Shown one piece after another: positions 5,259-10,225 of a stretch of DNA of 12,055 nucleotides. The first letter of the stretch is position 1, and every line of letters starts with the position of its first letter. The notes below the pieces were generated by a model that worked only from the letters and a program-made list of their open reading frames with translations, was not told where the DNA came from and made no database searches. This stretch comes from Gelria sp. (GTDB lineage Bacteria > Bacillota > Syntrophomonadia > Syntrophomonadales > Syntrophomonadaceae), in assembly GCA_012839665.1 (NCBI GenBank), contig DUMX01000098.1:1-12055 (forward strand), given 5' to 3'. Made by a program: the position numbers and the translations under genes.

Positions 5259-6197
5259 ATGGAATTAGCTGTAGATGTTCAAAGACTATGTAAAAATTAC
5301 GGCAGCTTGCGAGCAGTTGATAATGTTAGCTTTCGTGTTGAGAAAGGTACTTCTTTCGGCCTGCTGGGTTTAAACGGAGCAGGCAAGACAACCACCTTTA
5401 AAATGATGGTAAGCCTGATCAGACCGGATAGCGGAACCGCCCTTGTGGCAGGTTATGACGTGGTGAAAGAACCGATGAAAGTGCGCACTCATATCGGTTA
5501 TGTGGCTGAAAATCCGGCCTTTTATCCCCGCATGACTACTCTGGAAACCCTGCACTATATATGCAAATTGCTGAATGTGCCTGTCAATGAAGCCCCGCAG
5601 CGCATCGATTCAGTTCTTGAGATGGTAGGACTGATGGATAAGAAAAATGCTTATGTGGGAGGGTATTCGCGTGGAATGCGGCATCGCCTGGGGTTGGCTC
5701 AAGCTCTGCTATCGGAGCCCAAAGTTCTTTTCCTGGACGAACCTACCCTGGGTTTAGATCCCCTGGGAGCTAAAAACATGAGGGAATTGATTGTGCGCCT
5801 GCGGCAGGAAAATGAGCTTACGGTTTTGATGTCCTCCCATGTACTGCCCGAGGTTGAAAGCATCTGCGATGTAGTAGGCATCTTTGACCATGGTCACCTT
5901 GTAGCCATGGATACTATTGCCAATCTGCGTAGCATCCTTAGCGATAGTATGAACCTGGAATTACTACTGGCCAAGCCCAACGATAAGCTTGTTCAAGCTT
6001 TAAGGCTTATTCCTGGGGTCAATCAGGTTGAAGCAAATGGTCTTAGAATGGATATCAATACTGTTAAAAATATAGAATTGCGACCCTTGATAATGCAGGA
6101 AGCACTAAACAACAACGCCCAAGTCATTGCTTTCGGACTAAAGGAGAGCAGTCTGGAAGATATTCTCCTGCGACTAGTGCAGAATGAACTCGCCTGA
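5259..6197 (+). CDS. ABC transporter ATP-binding protein (partner of the ABC-2 permease)
   Basis: This is the cytoplasmic ATPase powering the adjacent permease. In its 312 residues the Walker A motif is GLNGAGKT (37-44), the Q-loop region is YVAEN (81-85, with Glu where many have Gln), and the signature is YSRGMRHR (136-143, a variant of LSGGQ seen in this NosF/CcmA-like subgroup). Walker B is KVLFLDE (155-161) with catalytic E161, the D-loop is GLDPLG, and the switch histidine is H194 in SSHVL. About 90 residues beyond the nucleotide-binding domain form the C-terminal extension usual for ABC-2 exporters. AGGGGGG lies 8 bp before the ATG. The gene ends 170 bp before a bidirectional terminator. 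It appears complete. Confidence 0.92.
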   Translation: MELAVDVQRLCKNYGSLRAVDNVSFRVEKGTSFGLLGLNGAGKTTTFKMMVSLIRPDSGTALVAGYDVVKEPMKVRTHIGYVAENPAFYPRMTTLETLHYICKLLNVPVNEAPQRIDSVLEMVGLMDKKNAYVGGYSRGMRHRLGLAQALLSEPKVLFLDEPTLGLDPLGAKNMRELIVRLRQENELTVLMSSHVLPEVESICDVVGIFDHGHLVAMDTIANLRSILSDSMNLELLLAKPNDKLVQALRLIPGVNQVEANGLRMDINTVKNIELRPLIMQEALNNNAQVIAFGLKESSLEDILLRLVQNELA

Positions 6198-6365
6198 CAG
6201 GTGGAGATGGTCAGGAAGTGCTTGCCAAGCTAAGAAAAAAATATGGGAGATGACACTACGGGTAAAGAAAATGAACAAAGTAAAAAAGCAAGACAATCTA
6301 ACGTTCAATACCTATCAAGATTCAGATTGAGCAGAGATTTTTGCACTCACGCAGAGATGAATATT

Positions 6366-6401
6366 AAAATGGGGCTTTTTTAAAAGTGAAGGCCCTATTT
6401 T
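6366..6401. terminator. Bidirectional rho-independent terminator between convergent genes
   Basis: AAAATGGGGCTT pairs with AAGGCCCTATTTT across a short AT-rich loop, giving a stem of about 12 bp with two G-T pairs. An A-run before the stem and a T-run after it let it work on both strands. It ends the ABC operon from the left and the P450 gene (stop at 6414-6416) from the right. Confidence 0.75.
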
Positions 6402-6413
6402 CTACATATTAAA

Positions 6414-7655
6414 TTATTTCCGCCGAATATTCTGCATGACAAAACCGCTTTGTGGGAGTGTCGGTATTCTGCTGAGACTGTAACTAAGATTCTGTTCCGG
6501 GACTTCATAACGAATTTTGTTAATGAGAAAATCGAGAGTGGTTTTCATAACCTCAACGGTTATACCTTCGCCAGGACAACGGTGTCCTGTGGCGGGATCT
6601 CCACCGCCTTGGGGAATAAATTCAAATGAATTGCCCTCCCAGATTTTGAATCGACTTGGCTGAAAATCATAAGGGTTTTCCCAAATGTCTGCATCATGAT
6701 TCATGCCATAAGCATCAAGCAATACAAGGGTTCCTTTAGTAAATTGGTATTGATTCCAAATGAAGTCCTCACGTACCCTGGCCCCTATGAAAGGTGTAAA
6801 GGGATAGAAACGCCTAACTTCCTGTGCGAATGCTTCCTTCTCACTATCTCTTTGAAGCTGATTGGCATATCCGGGGTTCTCATGCAGCGCCAATGCCATA
6901 AAGATAATGTAGGTTGCAATAGCTACAATAGGTCTAAGAACATTTATAAGTTCAACTGCTGCTATTTGAGCGTCAAGCTGGCTGCCATTAAGCTCTTTAT
7001 AGAAAGATATAGCCTGAAGTGCCGAGCCCTCTTCAGGTTTTAATTTACCAGTCCGCACATCCTCTATAACCTTTATAAGCCATCTTTCAGTCTTTATTCT
7101 TGCCTTTCTTCCTTTCCAGTATCTCGGGCCAACCGCTCCAAAAGAATCGATCATGGCTCCGAAATCGTCTGCCCGTTCATTTATCTCAGATTCTTCATAG
7201 GGTACATTTGCCCAAATAAGTGCTGCCCTACATAGAATGTATTTTGCCTCATCAAACAGGACTATTTCTTTTGCTTCTTCCCATTTGGGGATAGAGGCCA
7301 TCCACTGGTCAAATATAAGGCTCGTCAACCGCTTCTGGTGATGTGGCGTCACTAATGAAAGAAACAGATGTTTTCGATGAATATGAGATTTACCATCCAT
7401 AGTTTGTATAGCATTTAAACCAAATAGTGTTTTCTGCACTCGCTTTGGCGTAGCTTTACATCGCTGAAACCGGTCAGTATCGTAAAATATCTTAGCTGCC
7501 TCTTTTCCGCTCATACAAATAACATTTTGGAGTAGCAGATGTGTTTGAAATACACCGTCCGGATACCTTTCGACTCTGTTTTTAATAGACGGATATCCCT
7601 CCTGCATGAAAACCAAACCTATATCCAAGCTTTTATCCTTTGGAATCTGTTTCAA
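6414..7655 (-). CDS. Cytochrome P450 CYP152 family, fatty-acid peroxygenase (alpha/beta-hydroxylase)
   Basis: This enzyme hydroxylates long-chain fatty acids near the carboxyl group using hydrogen peroxide, with no reductase or ferredoxin partner. The 413-residue protein is close along its whole length to B. subtilis P450BSbeta (CYP152A1). The heme ligand lies in GHRCPGEGITVEV near the C-terminus. The Arg-Pro pair in ELINVLRPIVAIATY binds the substrate carboxylate, replacing the usual acid-alcohol pair of P450s. EVRRFYPF holds the ExxR motif. Q84 in LNAIQTMDG corresponds to Gln85 of P450BSbeta; the decarboxylase OleT has His there, so hydroxylation is the likelier reaction. The start is a TTG at 7655, six bases after AGGAAGG; the N-terminus KQIPKDKSLD aligns with family starts. 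It is transcribed alone, convergent with the ABC operon and divergent from the next gene. Confidence 0.93.
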   Translation of the reverse strand: MKQIPKDKSLDIGLVFMQEGYPSIKNRVERYPDGVFQTHLLLQNVICMSGKEAAKIFYDTDRFQRCKATPKRVQKTLFGLNAIQTMDGKSHIHRKHLFLSLVTPHHQKRLTSLIFDQWMASIPKWEEAKEIVLFDEAKYILCRAALIWANVPYEESEINERADDFGAMIDSFGAVGPRYWKGRKARIKTERWLIKVIEDVRTGKLKPEEGSALQAISFYKELNGSQLDAQIAAVELINVLRPIVAIATYIIFMALALHENPGYANQLQRDSEKEAFAQEVRRFYPFTPFIGARVREDFIWNQYQFTKGTLVLLDAYGMNHDADIWENPYDFQPSRFKIWEGNSFEFIPQGGGDPATGHRCPGEGITVEVMKTTLDFLINKIRYEVPEQNLSYSLSRIPTLPQSGFVMQNIRRK

Positions 7656-7713
7656 ATCAATCCTTCCTTTTACTCAATCTCTTTCTAGCATGACTTTCAC
7701 AGGGCAATTAAGT

Positions 7714-7719
7714 ATTATA
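7714..7719 (-). promoter_or_regulatory. Possible -10 box for the P450 gene
   Basis: On the minus strand this is a perfect TATAAT, about 58 bp before the TTG start. No good -35 hexamer is found 16-18 bp further upstream, so the promoter may need an activator. Weak evidence. Confidence 0.3.
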
Positions 7720-7783
7720 TTATTCTGCACAATCTAGAGTATCTTAACCATGTGCTAAAAGTAACCAGTTACTTCGACATATA

Positions 7784-7812
7784 TTGACATAGAAGACGTC
7801 TGTCATTAAAAT
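7784..7812 (+). promoter_or_regulatory. Sigma-A promoter with palindromic spacer, upstream of the twin-CX3C gene
   Basis: A perfect TTGACA (7784-7789) is separated by 17 bp from TAAAAT (7807-7812, five of six). The spacer holds the 8-bp palindrome AGACGTCT (7794-7801), a possible operator. A transcript from here would have a leader of about 160 nt before the 7979 start, containing several hairpins and a 32-codon ORF. Confidence 0.65.
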
Positions 7813-7818
7813 ATTAGA

Positions 7819-7930
7819 ATTCCTGGAAGGAATGTCTTGTATGCACTGCGTAAATGCAGTAAAATCCTCCTTATCTTTTCTTAAAGGAGTAAGTGACCTG
7901 TGTGTAACCGAGTGCAGTTATGTAACGCAG
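7819..7930 (+). other. Structured-looking leader with competing hairpins
   Basis: Three short inverted repeats follow each other: ATTCCT-GGA-AGGAAT (7819-7833), ACTGC-6 nt-GCAGT (7845-7860), and CTCCTT-11 nt-AAGGAG (7867-7889). In addition GCACT (7843-7847) can pair with AGTGC (7911-7915), and CTGCGT (7846-7851) with ACGCAG (7925-7930). These pairings would exclude the second local hairpin. The third hairpin would hide the purine-rich AAAGGAG. No T-tract follows and it does not match a riboswitch I know. This could be a regulatory leader or chance. The ~320-bp gap 7656-7978 holds nothing else certain. Confidence 0.35.
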
Positions 7931-7939
7931 AGACCGTAG
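7841..7939 (+). CDS. Possible small ORF (32 codons) in the leader
   Basis: ATG at 7841 is preceded by GGAAGG (7825-7830) at 10 bp. It opens a 32-residue frame, MHCVNAVKSSLSFLKGVSDL followed by CVTECSYVTQRP, with three cysteines. It ends 39 bp before the twin-CX3C start and lies wholly inside the presumed leader transcript. The ORF could be a leader peptide controlling the next gene, a small protein, or chance; its overlap with the hairpins makes chance quite possible. No homology is recognised. Confidence 0.25.
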   Translation: MHCVNAVKSSLSFLKGVSDLCVTECSYVTQRP

Positions 7940-7978
7940 TCAGTTCCTAAAATAAATTAAACTCGGGAGGTGACCATT

Positions 7979-8155
7979 ATGCCCATGAATCAAGGAGTCC
8001 AACAGTGCCGCGATAATTGCGAGAAAATCGCTAATGAAATCCGCACCATCGCAAACCGCATACCTGACCAGCGTTCCCGGGAAATGCTAACTTTGGGAGC
8101 CTCGCACCTGGAAATGTGTATTCATACTTGTGATGAAGTTTTGATGATGCCGTAG
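7979..8155 (+). CDS. Small helical protein with twin CX3C motifs, function unknown
   Basis: The 58-residue product is not a family I can name. It has C10-x3-C14 and C47-x3-C51, separated by 32 residues, with predicted amphipathic helices on both sides of a short break at IPDQRS (28-33). The layout implies an antiparallel helical hairpin in which the two CX3C pairs face each other, able to form disulfides or bind a metal. CX3C pairs on helices also occur in copper-storage four-helix proteins, but the residue pattern does not identify one. There is no signal peptide or membrane segment, so it is likely cytoplasmic. Start ATG 7979 is chosen because GGGAGGTGA (7965-7973) lies 5 bp upstream; an earlier in-frame GTG at 7970 sits inside that site. 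It has its own promoter and terminator, suggesting a single-gene unit, and is divergent from the P450. Confidence 0.7.
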   Translation: MPMNQGVQQCRDNCEKIANEIRTIANRIPDQRSREMLTLGASHLEMCIHTCDEVLMMP

Positions 8156-8192
8156 CTCTGAATCTTTTTTACTTTTCATTCTCTTATATAAG

Positions 8193-8237
8193 GCCCGCTT
8201 CTTATTTGTTAATTGATAGCCAAATATTGAAGCGGGC
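8193..8237 (+). terminator. Probable terminator after the twin-CX3C gene
   Basis: GCCCGCTTC (8193-8201) pairs perfectly with GAAGCGGGC (8229-8237), giving a 9-bp GC-rich stem with a 27-nt loop. Only TTCATTAT follows, so termination may be partial. It lies 37 bp after the stop codon. Confidence 0.6.
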
Positions 8238-8281
8238 TTCATTATAAAGGTTAAGATTGCTGGCATAAGGAGAACTATCTA

Positions 8282-8365
8282 ATGATAAGAGAGGATACCG
8301 GTGTTAGGAGAGGTTTATCTTTGTCTATTTTGTTCTATTTTGAGTATAATAATATTGAGGGGTGA
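8282..8365 (+). CDS. Possible 27-residue leader ORF before the VbhA-like gene
   Basis: AAGGAG (8267-8272) stands 9 bp before ATG 8282, which opens MIREDTGVRRGLSLSILFYF then EYNNIEG. The stop TGA (8363-8365) lies within the GAGGGGTGAT ribosome site of the next gene, so ribosomes ending here could re-initiate at 8371. The ORF overlaps the predicted antitoxin promoter (8321-8350), so it could only be read from a longer transcript. No homology is recognised. Confidence 0.25.
   Translation: MIREDTGVRRGLSLSILFYFEYNNIEG
8321..8350 (+). promoter_or_regulatory. Promoter of the VbhA-like antitoxin gene, with a 10-bp tandem repeat
   Basis: TTGTCT (8321-8326) and a perfect TATAAT (8345-8350) are spaced 18 bp. 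Two near-identical 10-mers (GTCTATTTTG, TTCTATTTTG; 8323-8342) fill the spacer and overlap the -35, so they might be a binding site for autoregulation. Confidence 0.6.
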
Positions 8366-8370
8366 TATTT

Positions 8371-8562
8371 GTGAAAGCGAAAGCTTCAACGGTCATCAAC
8401 AAAAGAGTAGCCTCCAGTGTTAAGGCCTCAATGGATTTCGAAGGATTAAGGCCAAGTGCATACGCACAAAAAATTGGAGAACGGTACCTTGAAGGTGAAA
8501 TTAGTAGTCAGGATGCTCTTGCTAAGATAAGGGCAAAGCATGCTTCGAAATTTGGTAGGTAA
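8371..8562 (+). CDS. VbhA-like antitoxin of a Fic toxin (orphaned)
   Basis: This 63-residue protein resembles the antitoxin VbhA family, which inhibits Fic-domain AMP-transferases by inserting a helix into the active site. The inhibitory motif [ST]xxxE[GN] is visible as SMDFEG (residues 20-25), with E24 the glutamate that would block ATP gamma-phosphate placement. The family-typical continuation EGLRPS is followed by a second helix pair RYLEGEISSQDALAKI. The start is GTG 8371, with GAGGGGTGAT 5 bp before it. Upstream GTG 8362 lies inside that site. The toxin gene should follow; its ATG is 2 bp after this stop, but only the N-terminal fragment survives (8565-8693). The antitoxin may thus be without a partner, unless a Fic protein elsewhere in the genome uses it. 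Confidence 0.75.
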   Translation: MKAKASTVINKRVASSVKASMDFEGLRPSAYAQKIGERYLEGEISSQDALAKIRAKHASKFGR

Positions 8563-8564
8563 AG

Positions 8565-8693
8565 ATGGGTAGCGGCTTTTCAAAATACGATCGTGAGGAA
8601 ACAACCCAATCGCGATATTGCTATCCAGGGACTGATGTATTAATAAACAAAGTAGCGGTCAACAGTGTAGGAAACTTTACTATTACAGCTTAA
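8565..8693 (+). pseudogene. Fic/DOC-family toxin, N-terminal fragment
   Basis: The frame opens MGSGFSKYDREETTQSRYCY and PGTDVLINKVAVNS, then ends in TAA after 42 residues. The segment YCYPGTDVLINK is typical of the N-terminus of Firmicute Fic proteins. The Fic core motif HPFxxGNGR and everything else are missing. Sequence after about 8655 does not continue the family, so a deletion or replacement removed the toxin. It is positioned 2 bp after the VbhA-like gene, as in intact antitoxin-toxin operons. I see no gene in the rest of the gap up to 8790. Confidence 0.7.
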
Positions 8694-8790
8694 TCCGAAC
8701 AGCAGTTTTGTTGTCAACGCACAGAAGTGCTAGAGTTGACATATTATGGGGATTTCAAAGTAAATATAACCTGACGAAGGAGGGCATTAA

Positions 8791-9363
8791 ATGCCAATAG
8801 TATACCAGCTCAAAATTACCATAATGGATATCGAACCACCAATCTGGCGAAGAATCATGATTCCGTCAAATATAACATTTTTCAAGTTACATAAAATCAT
8901 TCAGGCAGCATTTGATTGGCAGAACTATCACCTTTTTAAATTTGAATTTGACGATTGCATTTTTGATATCCCTGATCCGGAATTCCCTGATTTGTATGAT
9001 GTGCCGGAGAAGAATGCGAAGAGAGTAAAAATAGATGAATATATGATAGTGGGTAGGAGTTTCATTTATCAGTACGATTTCGGTGATAACTGGGAGCATG
9101 AAGTTATTATTGAAGGAATTATCGAAGCTGAAGAAGGCGAACATTATCCTGTTTGTGTAGATGGGGAGAGGCATCGACCACCAGAAGATGTGGGTGGAGC
9201 CGGGGGCTATAAGTCATTTCTTGAAGCCATAAGTGATAAGAATCATGAAGAATATAACGATATGTTGGTGTGGGCCGAGAAGGATACTGGTGGGAGAAAA
9301 TTTGATCCTGAGTATTTTTATCTTAATGAAGTAAATCGGGCGTTAAAGAAGATAAAAGGTTAA
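8791..9363 (+). CDS. Plasmid pRiA4b ORF-3 family protein (IS1096 TnpR-like)
   Basis: This 190-residue protein has the whole single-domain family fold: LKITIMDIEPPIWRRI near the N-terminus, HKIIQAAFDW, the signature YQYDFGDNWEHEV (93-105), and RPPEDVGGAGGYKSFLEAI (129-147). The family often occurs as a passenger of insertion sequences and on plasmids. Its biochemical role is not established, and the IS1096 TnpR label is historical. Cysteines often found around the PPED motif are absent here (ERHRPPEDVGG). GGAGGG lies 6 bp before ATG 8791. TTGACA at 8736-8741 could be a -35 box, but no proper -10 is found at the right distance. It stands alone between a toxin-antitoxin remnant and a transposase remnant, consistent with a mobile origin. 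Confidence 0.85.
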   Translation: MPIVYQLKITIMDIEPPIWRRIMIPSNITFFKLHKIIQAAFDWQNYHLFKFEFDDCIFDIPDPEFPDLYDVPEKNAKRVKIDEYMIVGRSFIYQYDFGDNWEHEVIIEGIIEAEEGEHYPVCVDGERHRPPEDVGGAGGYKSFLEAISDKNHEEYNDMLVWAEKDTGGRKFDPEYFYLNEVNRALKKIKG

Positions 9364-9532
9364 TCACCTGTGTTCGACTCATCGATGCTCCCCGGACGGA
9401 GAGACCTGGACCCAGCAAAGCCCGAATACAACAAAAAGTTTAAAGGCTGTAATCTGGAACGGCAGCCAGTTCATAGCTGCAGAATCGTTTATTTAGAATG
9501 ACATGTAAAAGAGCACTTTTTCAGTGGTTTCG
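9364..9532. other. Intergenic region without recognisable gene
   Basis: Between the pRiA4b ORF-3-like gene and the second transposase remnant I see no coding frame, promoter or strong hairpin. The only local structure is a weak CTCC/GGAG pair near 9390-9405. Confidence 0.5.
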
Positions 9533-9776
9533 GACGGTCCTTTTGTCACCTTATTTCCTGCAGGTTAGTTCGATTTGGATACTAATCGCTCAACGACTCT
9601 CCAGTTTACGCCTAATAATTCAGCAATCTTTCGAATTGATAGGCCCGTATTTGTCCGCAATTCCTGAATGACCCCATTACGCATTACCCGATCTTTATAT
9701 ATCGCTTCGCGGGCCGCTCCTGGCCATTATACTCTTCAAGATATATACGCCCATCCTCAAGCGTTTTAAAAAATCA
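9533..9776 (-). pseudogene. Second copy of the REP-associated transposase remnant, with partial REP-like repeat
   Basis: This segment is homologous to 3528-3786 along nearly its full length and in the same orientation, starting with the GGACGGTCCTTTTGTCAC part of the REP-like repeat (9533-9549). On the minus strand, 9738-9565 reads WPGAAREAIYKDRVMRN, then GVIQELRTNTGLSIRKIA and ELLGVNWRVVERLVSKSN. A 10-bp deletion near 9727 relative to the first copy shifts the frame upstream, so even the short 72-residue ORF is broken here. The N-terminal catalytic part is again absent. Both copies having similar ends suggests that the truncated unit itself was copied or moved. Confidence 0.75.
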
Positions 9777-9793
9777 TTGAACATAACATGCTA

Positions 9794-9822
9794 TTGACAA
9801 ATGTGGTCTATCATAATAGACT
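9794..9822 (+). promoter_or_regulatory. Promoter of the blaI-like operon
   Basis: A perfect TTGACA (9794-9799) and TAGACT (9817-9822, four of six) are spaced 17 bp. Operator dyad 1 covers the -10 element, so a bound repressor would block RNA polymerase. Confidence 0.6.
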
Positions 9823-9847
9823 CGAAGTATGGTTTATCCAGATAGAC
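9806..9847 (+). promoter_or_regulatory. Two operator dyads, GTCTAT-N4-ATAGAC type
   Basis: Dyad 1 is GTCTAT-CATA-ATAGAC (9806-9821), a perfect inverted repeat. Dyad 2 is GTTTAT-CCAG-ATAGAC (9832-9847), with one mismatch. Their centres are 26 bp apart, and they span the -10 box to just before the ribosome site. Paired dyads over the promoter are the usual arrangement for BlaI/MecI-type winged-helix repressors, although the sequence differs from the staphylococcal TACA/TGTA boxes. Confidence 0.7.
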
Positions 9848-9865
9848 CTAAGGGGGTTGAAATAT

Positions 9866-10225
9866 ATGGAAAAGTTTAAGTTGTATGATGCTGAGTATAA
9901 ATTTACAAGTATTATCTGGGACAACGAGCCCATCAATTCGACTAAGCTTGTACGATTGTGTGCAGACAAACTCGGGTGGAAGAAATCCACCACCTACACA
10001 GTGTTAAAAAAGCTCTGCGATCGCGGAATCCTGCAAAATCAGGATGCGGTTGTAACCGCACTTGTCAAGCGGGAGGATGTGCAAAAGTATGAAAGCAATA
10101 CAGTTGTGGAGAAATCTTTTGATGGTTCTCTTCCAAAATTTCTAACAGCTTTTCTTGATGAGCGAAAGATTACAGAAAAGGAGGCTGAGGAGCTTAAGAA
10201 AATTATTGAGGAGGCGGTAAAATGA
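9866..10225 (+). CDS. BlaI/MecI-like transcriptional repressor
   Basis: This 119-residue winged helix-turn-helix repressor (Penicillinase_R family) probably binds the two dyads upstream and represses its own operon. The wHTH covers about residues 5-68: LYDAEYKFTSIIWDNEPINS, the recognition helix region KKSTTYTVLKKLCDRGIL, and the wing. A helical dimerisation region follows (about 80-119, LPKFLTAFLDERKITEKEAE). ATG 9866 is chosen because AAGGGGGTTGA lies 5-7 bp upstream; an earlier in-frame ATG at 9788 would read through promoter and operators. The stop overlaps the start of the M56 protease gene (ATGA), giving translational coupling. In known systems the protease partner triggers cleavage or release of the repressor. 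The signal and other target genes are not visible here. Confidence 0.85.
   Translation: MEKFKLYDAEYKFTSIIWDNEPINSTKLVRLCADKLGWKKSTTYTVLKKLCDRGILQNQDAVVTALVKREDVQKYESNTVVEKSFDGSLPKFLTAFLDERKITEKEAEELKKIIEEAVK

Noticed and set aside
6207..6260. In-frame segment GGDGQEVLAKLRKKYGR before a stop, a possible gene tail
   Set aside because: Only 17 residues, no family recognised, and it follows directly on the ATPase stop; could be chance.
8736..8770. Promoter for the pRiA4b ORF-3-like gene from TTGACA 8736
   Set aside because: The -35 is perfect but the hexamers at 16-18 bp spacing do not resemble a -10.
9788..9865. N-terminal extension of the BlaI-like repressor
   Set aside because: It would run through the promoter and both operator dyads; ATG 9866 has a strong ribosome site.
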